Of a stretch of 50,154 bases of DNA, positions 35,863 to 44,514 are shown piece after piece. Below the pieces are notes generated by a model. That model had not been told where the DNA came from. It saw only the letters and a list, made by a program, of their open reading frames with translations, and searched no databases. The stretch comes from Planctomycetaceae bacterium UBA2972. Lineage in GTDB: Bacteria; Planctomycetota; Planctomycetia; Pirellulales; Pirellulaceae. How positions within the stretch are numbered: the first letter of the stretch is position 1; each line of letters begins with the position of its first letter. The translations under genes were made by a program, and so were the position numbers. Location: NCBI GenBank assembly GCA_002348315.1, contig DEAW01000105.1:9557-59710 (forward strand), written 5' to 3'.

Positions 35863-36014
35863 TGAGTTTAGCCGCTACGCCGACGTCCCCCGGACTAAGG
35901 CGTATAAACTACACCCGACGAAAGAGGGCGACGGCGGCCCAATGGTCTCTGAGTAAAGAGGCGAAGGCCGAACGGCCATAGCCTGTGTTTAAATCCCGGT
36001 ACAGGCTTCGTCCG
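35863..36014 (+). repeat. Dispersed intergenic repeat, copy 2 (downstream of thpR)
   Basis: The 121-bp core (35863-35983) matches the reverse complement of 30663-30783 with eight substitutions. A 16-nt diverged spacer and a conserved TACAGGCTTCGTCCG block (36000-36014) follow. Two substitutions fall in the three-base loop of the GTCC/GGAC hairpin (TAC in copy 1, CCC here), leaving its stem intact. This copy has no octamer array. It ends 5 bp before the stop codon of the convergent acidic membrane protein. Confidence 0.9.
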
Positions 36015-36019
36015 AGCTC

Positions 36020-37429
36020 TCAGGCTGCTCGTTGTTTTTCAGCGTGCTTACGTTTGAGACGATTTAGTTTTTTCCGCATCGTCTTAAGCTGTTTACGACT
36101 CATCTTGGTCAAATCGTACTGTTCCCAAAAAGCATCTTCGTCGAACGGCTCATGGGATTGAGACTGCGGCGGCGGAATCATTGGAGTGGTCTGATGCGTC
36201 AGCTCATCCTGAGTCTCATAGACAGTCGCATCACGCCCCTGGTCGGATGCATACGCACTCTGCTCTTGTTCGGCTTGATTCTCGTGACTCGAAGCGTAGG
36301 TCGAGTAAATCACTTCTTCTATTTCTTCTTGCTCCTGGTCTGCCTGTTCGTACACTTGTGCCTGCTGTTCGACGTATTCCTCATGCTCGGCTGAATCCTG
36401 CTCAGCTTCTAATTCTTCCTCTTCTTCCTCTTCATAGTACTCAGCTTCCTCTTCATACTCGATTTCGTCGTCTTCCTGCTGCTCAAACTCGTCATACGAT
36501 TCAACCGGCTCAGCCATTTCCTCGTCCTCGAATTCATCCCAGTCATCCCACTGAGGATCTTCCACTGACTCAGCTTTCTGCTGTTCAGCGTCCAATCCTT
36601 CAGCTTCGGCAACCCGTTTCACTCGCTTGGACTTGACCCCCTTTTTACCTGACGTCGTCACTCCACGTTGCGCATTCCTGTAGATCTTTCGTGCATTCAG
36701 CCAGGTCATTAAACAAATCAGCAAAGTGGCTGACATCGTCAGCGAAGACTGAGCCACCTCGGTCGTTAACTGCGATTCCCCGATCACATTCCCAAGACGA
36801 GAGCAACCTGCCGCAATCAGAACGACTGTCGACGCAAACATCAGCGTCAGCATGCCGGGGCGTCCCTTAAATTCCAACAATAGCCGCATGGCCATATAGG
36901 AAGCTCCTAACGTCACCAGGGCGATCCACCATGTGACTGCCTGGTCCCAGGGCGTCGACAACTCTGTTTGCGACAAGGGGATCATCAGCAATTCGTGTAA
37001 CCCGGTTGAGGCATCAACACTTAATATTCCGGCGAAGGCAGCCAAATGCAGCCACAGCCGATACCGTCCTTTGTAATCATCCGCTTTGTGTCGTCTCAGC
37101 AAGTAGACCATTACCGCCCCCACACTGAGCAGCAACAACATAACACTCAAACACCAGCTGGCAAGATTTCCCGGACCGGCGATTTCAAACAAATGGCTAG
37201 GGAAATGCGAATCCTGTAGTGCACGGGTATGCAGAAAGGCCTGCTGACAGCCATAGATACTAATTCCACCAAGCAGCAACAAAGCAAGGTAAGCCCACAG
37301 ACTCTTGGGAATCAAATCCGTTAGTCGCGGTTGGTTTTCCAACAAGGCATTGTCAAAGTACTCGCGCACTCCTTCACGACCTGCCTGATTCTTCTGTTTT
37401 TTTGATGGGGCTCGCGCCGTCGATGTCAC
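36020..37429 (-). CDS. Membrane protein with long acidic Glu-rich cytoplasmic tail
   Basis: A 469-residue protein I cannot assign to a family. About six transmembrane helices lie between residues 43 and 245 (for example YLALLLLGGISIYG, LSVMLLLLSVGAVMVYLL, and LTMSATLLICLMTWL). A basic stretch (KKGVKSKRVKRV) follows, then about 130 very acidic Glu/Asp/Gln/Tyr-rich residues (about 270-420), and a basic helical end (KMSRKQLKTMRKKLNRLKRK). The acidic part is probably disordered. It starts at GTG (37429); no internal ATG fits better. It converges with thpR. Confidence 0.7.
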   Translation of the reverse strand: MTSTARAPSKKQKNQAGREGVREYFDNALLENQPRLTDLIPKSLWAYLALLLLGGISIYGCQQAFLHTRALQDSHFPSHLFEIAGPGNLASWCLSVMLLLLSVGAVMVYLLRRHKADDYKGRYRLWLHLAAFAGILSVDASTGLHELLMIPLSQTELSTPWDQAVTWWIALVTLGASYMAMRLLLEFKGRPGMLTLMFASTVVLIAAGCSRLGNVIGESQLTTEVAQSSLTMSATLLICLMTWLNARKIYRNAQRGVTTSGKKGVKSKRVKRVAEAEGLDAEQQKAESVEDPQWDDWDEFEDEEMAEPVESYDEFEQQEDDEIEYEEEAEYYEEEEEEELEAEQDSAEHEEYVEQQAQVYEQADQEQEEIEEVIYSTYASSHENQAEQEQSAYASDQGRDATVYETQDELTHQTTPMIPPPQSQSHEPFDEDAFWEQYDLTKMSRKQLKTMRKKLNRLKRKHAEKQRAA

Positions 37430-37774
37430 GTGTCAGATCCGTCCCTGAATCCGGGTGATAATGAGTTCAAGTAAGCGCAGCACCATCGGCGCAGGCTCAT
37501 CTATAATCTTCGGCACCAAAACGGTTGGAAATAAAGGAATTCGAGTGGTAACCTTCCAGGATGTAGCATCTTTTTGAATAACCGATGAAAGCTTCCCTCA
37601 AGCGAGTGAACTTCCTCACAACAGACTCAATATGTAATTGCCTGAAAACCGTTTTTGCGTTATCTTCGAGTATTAAGCACAAAAAACACGGCTGTCGCTC
37701 TCGTCATGACAAACCTTGAACTCAGCGTGTTTTCAAACTCGATATAGTCCCTGTTTTAGTACAGAAAGAATGAA
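37430..37774 (+). other. Intergenic region upstream of the SOD gene
   Basis: A gap of 345 bp between the divergent acidic membrane protein and sod genes. It contains the candidate sod promoter at 37638-37666. Otherwise I see no credible ORF, RNA gene or repeat in it. Confidence 0.4.
37638..37666 (+). promoter_or_regulatory. Candidate sigma-70 promoter of the SOD gene
   Basis: TTGCCT (37638-37643) and TATCTT (37661-37666) are separated by 17 bp. Each matches the consensus at four of six positions. It would give a leader of roughly 100 nt before the SOD ATG. Confidence 0.35.
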
Positions 37775-38383
37775 ATGGCTTACGAATTACCCGAACTACC
37801 TTATGCGTACGATGCACTGGAACCACACATCGACGCACGCACGATGGAAATCCACCACAGCAAGCACCATGCCGGATATGTTGCTAAAGTTAACGCAGCA
37901 ATCGAAGGCAGTGATCTCGAAGGTAAATCCGTAGAAGACCTGGTCTCCGATTTAGCTGGTGTTCCAGATGATAAACGCGGCGCCGTTCAAAATAACGGTG
38001 GAGGACATGCTAATCACTCACTCTTCTGGTCCGTACTCTGCCCAAACGGCGGCGGTGAACCTTCAGGCGACCTTGCTGAAGCGATCAATGGTGCATTTGG
38101 CAGCCTGGACGGTCTTAAAGAACAATTCTCAGCAGCTGCCGCAACTCGCTTCGGAAGCGGCTGGGCCTGGGTCAGCGTCGACAATGGCCAATTGGTCGTG
38201 GAAAGCACCCCAAATCAAGACAGTCCTCTGATGGCTGGCCGAACCCCAATTCTGGGACTCGATGTTTGGGAGCACGCTTATTACCTGAACTATCAGAACC
38301 GACGACCTGACTACATCGCCGCATTTTGGAATGTAGTAAACTGGGATGAAGTCGCTCGCCGATACGCAGCAGCTACTGCCTAG
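37775..38383 (+). CDS. sodA: Superoxide dismutase, Mn/Fe family
   Basis: A 202-residue cytoplasmic dismutase. The four metal ligands are His27 (MEIHHSKHH), His81 (GHANHSLFW), Asp163 and His167 (LGLDVWEHAYYL). The NGGGHANHSLFW and DVWEHAYYLNYQNRRPDY motifs are family hallmarks. The metal (Mn or Fe) cannot be fixed by reading, though the motif set leans to Mn. The symbol follows the Mn-type name and is tentative. A terminator follows, so it is monocistronic. Confidence 0.95.
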   Translation: MAYELPELPYAYDALEPHIDARTMEIHHSKHHAGYVAKVNAAIEGSDLEGKSVEDLVSDLAGVPDDKRGAVQNNGGGHANHSLFWSVLCPNGGGEPSGDLAEAINGAFGSLDGLKEQFSAAAATRFGSGWAWVSVDNGQLVVESTPNQDSPLMAGRTPILGLDVWEHAYYLNYQNRRPDYIAAFWNVVNWDEVARRYAAATA

Positions 38384-38405
38384 TTTTTTCGGTAATCTTT
38401 CATCG

Positions 38406-38444
38406 AAAAGCGTGACCTGAATTCTGTTCGGGTGACGCTTTTTT
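38406..38444 (+). terminator. Terminator of the SOD gene
   Basis: Arms AAAAGCGT (38406-38413) and ACGCTTTT (38435-38442) pair perfectly, and the run of T that is part of the second arm continues to 38444. It lies about 22 bp after the stop. Confidence 0.8.
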
Positions 38445-38653
38445 CATGATTTTTTCCTTCTCAAAAATCCACACTCCAAACGAAACCCATATTGACCCGA
38501 GTCGCCGGCAGTTGATACTATCGCGCCACGCTAAACACCGTGTGCATCCCTCATTCCATGGACGGATTGGGCGACACTGCCGTTGTTAAGAATAGACATT
38601 GCAACAGAAGCATCGTTTAGTGAATTAATTGGTTTATGGAAGGAATAGGAAAA

Positions 38654-39538
38654 ATGAACGCTTCTAATCGCCGATGGCTCCCTGTCATCGCCATCATCTG
38701 TGCATCCTCAGTTTGTCTGACTGGATGTAAGTCTTTTAGCTGGAGCCAATTGCCCGGCATGAGCTATTTCGCCAAAGACGATAAACCGGCACAATCCTAC
38801 TATGGCACTCAGAATACTCCCTCCAGTGAATACGCTGCCTCGACTGTCGATTACTCACAGCGATACGGCAACACAGAAGGTGAAGGTGCTGCGGCACAAA
38901 ACACCTACGGTCAACAATACGAATCGACCAACGTAGGTAACACTAACTACCTTGCGACTCAACAGCCGACTCAGCCAAACACCGGCCAACAGCAATCCTA
39001 CGGTCAGCAACAACCCTACAACAACCAAACGGTCGGCTATCCTACTCAGGCGCAGCAGTACCAACCACAACAAAACTTCAATACTGCCCAGCCACAGAAT
39101 ACTGCAACCTATCAACCTCAAGGGAATGGACAGGCAGTAACCAAGCAGAACGTACCAACAGCCGGCGCGCTGCAAGACACTGCCGGAAGCAACTATAGCG
39201 GCGGAGGATTCTATAATCCCAACGCAAATGCCGGCTTATATAACGGCGGCACCGCCATGAACACCGGCCAGAGAAATACTTACCAACCCGCCGGAACCGT
39301 TCAGAATCAACCTGCAACTGGTTTTCAGAACACTCCGACCGTACCCAATTATGCGACGGATCAGAATTCCGGAGCGGCCGCTTATGTGAGCGAAGCTCCT
39401 AATGGCAATCAATTCGATGGAGGAGCTTACGTTCCCGCAGGAAACACCACTGCTCCGATGCCAGCTTACCGCCCCGGCAGCACAGGCGGCACAAATGGAT
39501 ACTACACTCCCAATGGAGGCAACTTCAACGGACAGTAG
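38654..39538 (+). CDS. Gln/Asn/Tyr-rich low-complexity lipoprotein
   Basis: A protein of about 294 residues with a lipoprotein signal (hydrophobic WLPVIAIICASSVCLTGC, lipobox LTGC). The mature protein is strongly enriched in Gln, Asn, Tyr, Thr, Gly and Pro, with many QQPYNNQ/TAQPQNTATYQ-like runs and no recognisable fold. It is probably disordered or forms a repetitive surface layer. The ATG at 38654 is preceded by AGGAATAGGA, a better ribosome binding site than any before the alternative ATG at 38636. Function unknown. Confidence 0.75.
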   Translation: MNASNRRWLPVIAIICASSVCLTGCKSFSWSQLPGMSYFAKDDKPAQSYYGTQNTPSSEYAASTVDYSQRYGNTEGEGAAAQNTYGQQYESTNVGNTNYLATQQPTQPNTGQQQSYGQQQPYNNQTVGYPTQAQQYQPQQNFNTAQPQNTATYQPQGNGQAVTKQNVPTAGALQDTAGSNYSGGGFYNPNANAGLYNGGTAMNTGQRNTYQPAGTVQNQPATGFQNTPTVPNYATDQNSGAAAYVSEAPNGNQFDGGAYVPAGNTTAPMPAYRPGSTGGTNGYYTPNGGNFNGQ

Positions 39539-39599
39539 TCCAAAACAACTGACTCGTTTGAAAGTCGACTTTCCAATCTACTTTCTTTCATAAACCAAG

Positions 39600-39636
39600 A
39601 CGGCTCCGGGCACTTTTGTTCGGGGCCGTTTTTTAT
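39600..39636 (+). terminator. Terminator of the Gln/Asn-rich lipoprotein gene
   Basis: Arms ACGGCTCCG (39600-39608) and CGGGGCCGT (39621-39629) pair in RNA with one G-U, followed by a run of T (to about 39635). It lies about 60 bp after the stop codon. Confidence 0.8.
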
Positions 39637-39744
39637 GAGCGATCCTGATCGGTTGTTGTACCTGATCAGCGTCAAAGATAAACTTAGCAATGTCATCCTC
39701 GGACTAGTTAACTTTGAAACCACCTCAACGTCAGGAGTCATCCA

Positions 39745-40500
39745 ATGGCATTCAGCCTGGAAGGACATGTAGCAATTGTCACCGGAAATAGCAGTGGCCT
39801 CGGTAAAGAAATCGGTATGGCATTAGGTCAGGCCGGAGCCAAAGTTCCCGTCAACTTTTGCTACAACGAAGAACGCGCTCAACAAACACTCGCAGAATAT
39901 CAGGCCGCAGGCATCGAAACCTGCCTGATTCAGGCAACAGCGATAACCGAAGAGGGGATCGACAAGTTGTTTTCGGAAACCGAATCACAACTCGGCAACC
40001 CTGACATTCTGGTTCCCAATGCCACTTGCGACCAGCCTCATAAACCCATCGACGAATACGACTGGGCCTTCTACCAGGACATGATCGACTTCTTTATCAA
40101 AAGCCCGTTCCTGATGACTCAGCGGGGGATGGCCCACATGAAACAACAGGGATGGGGCCGAATCGTGAACATCGTCAGTGAGGTCTATCACCGTAGTGTC
40201 GGAGACTTTAGCGCTTACGTGGCAGCGAAAGGAGGCCAGATCGGCTGGACACGAAGTATGGCTTCTGAATTTGCCGACTGTGGCATCACCGTAAATATGA
40301 TCGCCCCAGGCTGGATTCCTACCGATCGACACGCTGATGACCCCCAGGAAGAGAAAGACGGTTATCTGTCGTTGATTCCTGCCGGACGCTGGGGAGTGCC
40401 TCGCGATGTGGCCGATGCAGTACTCTATTTTGCTAGTCCGGAAGCTTCGTTTGTGACCGGACAAACACTTTGTGTCAACGGTGGCTTAACTCCATGGTAA
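39745..40500 (+). CDS. SDR-family oxidoreductase (FabG-like)
   Basis: A 251-residue classical short-chain dehydrogenase. The cofactor motif is TGNSSGLGKEIG (a TGxxxGxG variant), the NAG position reads NAT, and the catalytic Ser-Tyr-Lys are in NIVSEVYHRS and SAYVAAKGG. The C-terminal ASFVTGQTLCVNGG is typical of FabG-like enzymes. Substrate unknown; it resembles glucose-1-dehydrogenase and 3-oxoacyl-ACP reductase types about equally. The following TPR gene starts 20 bp after its stop. Confidence 0.88.
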   Translation: MAFSLEGHVAIVTGNSSGLGKEIGMALGQAGAKVPVNFCYNEERAQQTLAEYQAAGIETCLIQATAITEEGIDKLFSETESQLGNPDILVPNATCDQPHKPIDEYDWAFYQDMIDFFIKSPFLMTQRGMAHMKQQGWGRIVNIVSEVYHRSVGDFSAYVAAKGGQIGWTRSMASEFADCGITVNMIAPGWIPTDRHADDPQEEKDGYLSLIPAGRWGVPRDVADAVLYFASPEASFVTGQTLCVNGGLTPW

Positions 40501-40519
40501 GGGGAGGTTCACCAATTTC

Positions 40520-41899
40520 ATGAGTGTTCCTGAAGATACACCGGTACCACCTGATCCATCTGAGAATCCCGAGCTCTCCACAAGCGGCAAGGGACTCACC
40601 TGGGCGACCGTGCTATTGAGTTGTCTGATTATCGTACCTGTCCTTTCTCAATGGCTACCTTCCGAGGTCGCTCTATGGAAACAGGCGGCTGCCAGAAATC
40701 AATGGCTTGCTGACGATCGAGACAGAGCTCTGGCTCTTAGTCATGAAGCACTCAGCTGGGACGCTCACAATTCAGAGATCTTGACGGAGCAGGCCGAGTG
40801 GTTAGCTGAATTGTCTGAGTATGATCAGGCGATCGATATTTATGAGAAGTTAATCGAAGGATCTGTCGAATCGGAATTGACGATTCAATGGCGGATGCAG
40901 CTTTGCAACCACTACAACAGTCGCGCCATTGACCAGCAACGAGAAGCCACTGAAACGTGGCAACAATGGCAAGCCATTGATCAGTGGTACGCTGATGCGG
41001 AACGCGAATTAAATCTGCCGGTCGCCGCTCGTGCCAATTTACATAATAACCGAGCCTATTTACTGGCAGTCGGTAACACCCACCTTGAAGAGGCTCTGGC
41101 AAGTTCCAATCTAAGTCTGGATCTTTTTGGAGGCGAAGTTTACTGCCTCTACAGTGATCCTCTGTTCTTTGTTCAATTTGCGTATCAGGCTTATGAACAG
41201 AGAAACTACAAAGAGGCGTTACAGCATCTTAATACGACCGTCGAGAGACTCGATCGAACCTATGCACTGCTACTGGCAAGCACTCCGACAATCACCTGGA
41301 AGGATTTTGAAAAGCGCGAGATCAAAAGGCGGCTTGAAAACCTCTCGCTTGTCTTTGGCAATATATTACTGTTCCGAGTGCGCTGTCATGAGTTGATGGA
41401 CTTGCAGAACCAGCAGGCTCAACCGGAGCAGCAAAACCAGGGAGAGGTGCGAGAACCAGCGTTGTCCAACGGATTACCGGATTTAGAGCGAGCGACCATT
41501 CTGGGGGCCTCTCAGGAAAGTTTCAGCCCCGAAGTTTTCTCCAGCGACCTTCTGTTATCTCCTCAAACTCAGGCTCTCATTCCCATGGCGTTGGACACTC
41601 GGGGATTCCTTTATTACCAGCAGGGCTATCCGCAGCTGGCTTTGTTGGATTTGGAAGTGGCCGTCCAGGCGACTGAATTTCAGCTAGAGCATTTTGAAGA
41701 TGCTCTGGAGAATGAAAAACACAGGATTGCCAATGCCGATCTGGTAAGGAAACAACAGCACGAGCGGCAAAAGAATCTGGCTGTGATTCTTTACCACCGA
41801 TCTTTAGCCTATGATGCGACGCATCAGGTAGCCCGAGCGAAACGGGATCGGCAGCGAATTGCCGACCTGGGATTTTCTGCGTCCCCTTTATTACATTAA
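40520..41899 (+). CDS. TPR membrane protein
   Basis: A 459-residue protein with an N-terminal transmembrane segment (about residues 27-47, TWATVLLSCLIIVPVLSQW) that anchors it or serves as an uncleaved signal. The rest is helical with TPR-like units (DRALALSHEALSWDAHNSEI, YDQAIDIYEKLIEGS, FVQFAYQAYEQRNYKEALQHL, and GFLYYQQGYPQLALLDLE). Partner and role unknown. It is cotranscribed with the SDR gene by spacing (19 bp), though the two do not suggest a common pathway. Confidence 0.72.
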   Translation: MSVPEDTPVPPDPSENPELSTSGKGLTWATVLLSCLIIVPVLSQWLPSEVALWKQAAARNQWLADDRDRALALSHEALSWDAHNSEILTEQAEWLAELSEYDQAIDIYEKLIEGSVESELTIQWRMQLCNHYNSRAIDQQREATETWQQWQAIDQWYADAERELNLPVAARANLHNNRAYLLAVGNTHLEEALASSNLSLDLFGGEVYCLYSDPLFFVQFAYQAYEQRNYKEALQHLNTTVERLDRTYALLLASTPTITWKDFEKREIKRRLENLSLVFGNILLFRVRCHELMDLQNQQAQPEQQNQGEVREPALSNGLPDLERATILGASQESFSPEVFSSDLLLSPQTQALIPMALDTRGFLYYQQGYPQLALLDLEVAVQATEFQLEHFEDALENEKHRIANADLVRKQQHERQKNLAVILYHRSLAYDATHQVARAKRDRQRIADLGFSASPLLH

Positions 41900-42095
41900 T
41901 GCTGCGATTGCACGGCAAAAATACGTTGAAGTTGCGGCTGTGGGGGGTTGTTCGAATTTTTTAATAATGTATCTTTTTAGTAATCATCTGGTCGAAAACC
42001 GTTAGGGGTTTTAGGTCATCTGATAGAAACGAGTTCAGAATTCTTTGTCGATTGTCCGATGAATTGGTCATCATCAAAGGTCTGAGCTAGACCCA

Positions 42096-42172
<77 letters not shown>

Positions 42173-42174
42173 CT

Positions 42175-42229
42175 AAGCCACAATCCGTGGCGAGTCGTAC
42201 TGACTCGTGTAGCGGTTTGTGGCTTTTTT
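42175..42229 (+). terminator. Terminator of tRNA-Asp
   Basis: AAGCCACAA (42175-42183) pairs perfectly with TTGTGGCTT, with an inner hairpin CGAGTC/GACTCG in the middle, and ends in a run of T to 42229. It starts 3 bp after the tRNA. Confidence 0.88.
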
Positions 42230-42372
42230 CATGCGCTGATTTTGGCTTCTATATATAAATCAGACATCATAAATAATAAGATATCGGAATCTTACCGTTT
42301 CTTGAATATATTTAATAATCTCAAGCTAATTGGCAAATATCCTTAAGGCATAAGATCTATAGACTTAAATCC

Positions 42373-43368
42373 ATGACCTACAAACAAATCACCAAAATCG
42401 CTTGTTTGTTAGCTTTCATATTAGGCATCAGTTTACCGGGTTGTGAAGTTCCGGACGAATACGGTGCCTATAAAATAATCATCCAAAAACGTTCTGGACG
42501 AACCGAAAGTTTAGCCTTCAGCCCTAACGGCCAAAGAATTATGGCAGGCTGCAGCGCAATCGGCCGACCAACAATTGAAGTCTGGGATACGACCACCGGA
42601 GAACGACAACTTGCGATTGAGCATCCAGAAACTGTAAACAGCGTGGCTTTTAGCCCGGACGGTAAATTTATTGCGAGCGGAGTCAGTAACTATGATGCTA
42701 ACTACGCAGTCAAAATATGGGATGCCACGACCGGCAAACAAAAAATATCACTCGAAGGTCACGATAAGGCGGTTATGAGTATCGCATTTAGTCCAGACAG
42801 TAAGTCACTCGTAAGTGGATGTGTCGGCGGTACAACCAAGATTTGGGACCTGAAAACAGGTAAGGAAAGATTAAGTCTTGAAGGACACCAGATTGTTCAT
42901 CATGTAGCATTTAGCCCGGATAATACCTTCGTCGCAAGTGCAGGTGAACCAGACACTATCAAAATCTGGGATCCTAACACCGGCGAGGAAAAACTCGTTC
43001 TGGACCACCCGCAGCTGGCAATCTATTGTTTTGCATTTAGCCCAGATGGCCAAACCATTGTCAGCGGTGGTGGCAAGGCGATTTATTTCTGGGATCTCAC
43101 TACCGGACAGCAAAAGCTACCCGCCGTGAGGCAGGCCGGCTGGATTGAAAGTCTAATATACAGTCCTGATGGAAAAACAGTAATTAGTGCAGGCAATGAC
43201 CGAACCATTAAAATATGGAACGCCTTTAACGGTCAAAAGAAACGAACTCTAAAGAATGGATTCGTGAAAAGCCTTGCCTTTAGCCCGGATGGTAAGACTT
43301 TTATCAGTGGGGGTACCGATCGCATCAAAATCTGGGAGCTCGAAAAATTGCTTAGCCCTGATTTCTGA
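42373..43368 (+). CDS. Seven-repeat WD40 lipoprotein
   Basis: A 331-residue protein with a lipoprotein signal peptide (hydrophobic residues about 9-23, lipobox LPGC). Seven WD40 repeats follow, enough to close one propeller. Each has the FSPDG strand and a KIWD-like end: SLAFSPNGQ/EVWD, SVAFSPDGK/KIWD, SIAFSPDSK/KIWD, HVAFSPDNT/KIWD, CFAFSPDGQ/YFWD, SLIYSPDGK/KIWN and SLAFSPDGK/KIWE. Its function is probably envelope protein binding. The gene and its upstream region look more AT-rich than their neighbours. It lies just downstream of tRNA-Asp, with the prepilin-peptidase-like gene 21 bp later. Confidence 0.9.
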   Translation: MTYKQITKIACLLAFILGISLPGCEVPDEYGAYKIIIQKRSGRTESLAFSPNGQRIMAGCSAIGRPTIEVWDTTTGERQLAIEHPETVNSVAFSPDGKFIASGVSNYDANYAVKIWDATTGKQKISLEGHDKAVMSIAFSPDSKSLVSGCVGGTTKIWDLKTGKERLSLEGHQIVHHVAFSPDNTFVASAGEPDTIKIWDPNTGEEKLVLDHPQLAIYCFAFSPDGQTIVSGGGKAIYFWDLTTGQQKLPAVRQAGWIESLIYSPDGKTVISAGNDRTIKIWNAFNGQKKRTLKNGFVKSLAFSPDGKTFISGGTDRIKIWELEKLLSPDF

Positions 43369-43389
43369 TGTGTCGATATAATACTAGAC

Positions 43390-44514
43390 ATGAACACGAC
43401 AGAAAATCAGCCCGCAGAAAATTCGATTCTAGATAAAGATTCTCTGGCTCAGAATTCTCTTCCAAGGAAAGAAAGTTTTTTTCGACACCACGGACATAAA
43501 ATCGCAATCGGTGCAATTCTGCTAATCTTTGTCGGCATTCCACTCTTGCTGGCTGCTCTAGAGTATCAGCAGAAAATAAAATTAGAGCCTACCGTATTCT
43601 ATTTGCTCGAACAAGTTGCCAAATATTCTCTGATGACTGCTGGTATTTTTTGGTTCTTCTTTTTCGGGGGTGCCCTGGGGTCCTTTCTCAATGTCGTCGC
43701 CTGGAGGCTTCCTCAAGGACGAACACTTTGGGGCTCCTCTTACTGCCCCGGCTGTGATACAAAACTAAAGCTGCAGGACAATTTTCCGCTCTTCGGATGG
43801 CTCTGGCGGAAAGGAAGATGCCGAACCTGCCAAATGGAAATCGCTGGGCGTTACTTTATAGTGGAACTCATAGCCAGTGTCACGATTGGTATTCTGGCAC
43901 TTGTGGAATTAATCGGAGCTGGCGCCAATCTACAATCAACACCCGACCAAATCACGTTCTCCTTTGAACGATTTGCGGCAGCACCAGAACCACGATTTAT
44001 CGGCTATTTTCTGTTACACTCTTCACTCATCTTCATCTTAATAACCGCTGCTCTGATCACGCTACAAAAACAAGCTCTCCCCAAAAGTATCTTGGTTTTT
44101 GGATTTTGTATCTATATCATTACCTCTGTAGCCTGGACTCAGGCCTTACCCTTCACTGAAAACCACCTCGAAATAACCGATACTAATGCTTCCTTTGCCA
44201 GTATTCGGGCAATGTGCTGCGGGCTGATAGTCAGTCTTGTAGGCGGTCTGATACTCACACGCTTGTTGCCGGGAAAACGGCTGAAAGGGAAATGGGATTT
44301 TACACTACTGCTGATGCTTGTTGGGGCTGTCCTGGGATGGCAGGCAGCCGTCGTTACGATAGCATTGACCACACTATTTACACTCGTTGGCAGACTTATC
44401 TATAGTAAATGCACACCAACTGAAGTATTGTGGCTGGCTACTTCTATCACGATATACACATTACGAATCTGGATCGAACAATGGCAGAACGGACCATTGG
44501 ATGGTGGAAGCTAA
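43390..44514 (+). CDS. Divergent prepilin-peptidase homologue, probably without catalytic aspartates
   Basis: A 374-residue membrane protein of the A24 prepilin peptidase/TadV-PilD type. The N-terminal part has GALGSFLNVVAWRLPQGRTL and two CxxC pairs (Cys119/122 and Cys144/147) as in the PilD methyltransferase region. In the C-terminal half, however, the first catalytic position reads ALITLQKQALPK (221-232) where active enzymes have an Asp. The GxGD motif is replaced by GKWD (300-303). The VGAVLGWQAA segment that normally follows GxGD is intact. It is thus probably a pseudoenzyme or altered protease. It follows the WD40 gene by 21 bp. Confidence 0.75.
   Translation: MNTTENQPAENSILDKDSLAQNSLPRKESFFRHHGHKIAIGAILLIFVGIPLLLAALEYQQKIKLEPTVFYLLEQVAKYSLMTAGIFWFFFFGGALGSFLNVVAWRLPQGRTLWGSSYCPGCDTKLKLQDNFPLFGWLWRKGRCRTCQMEIAGRYFIVELIASVTIGILALVELIGAGANLQSTPDQITFSFERFAAAPEPRFIGYFLLHSSLIFILITAALITLQKQALPKSILVFGFCIYIITSVAWTQALPFTENHLEITDTNASFASIRAMCCGLIVSLVGGLILTRLLPGKRLKGKWDFTLLLMLVGAVLGWQAAVVTIALTTLFTLVGRLIYSKCTPTEVLWLATSITIYTLRIWIEQWQNGPLDGGS

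Noticed and set aside
30631..36014. Small protein-coding genes inside the dispersed repeat (39-aa MSLAATPTSPGL frame and a second frame ending EGDGGPMVSE)
   Set aside because: Most differences between the two copies change amino acids in both frames, and no ribosome binding site is present.
36181..36636. 151-aa ORF on the plus strand
   Set aside because: Antisense shadow of the acidic, low-complexity part of the minus-strand membrane protein gene.
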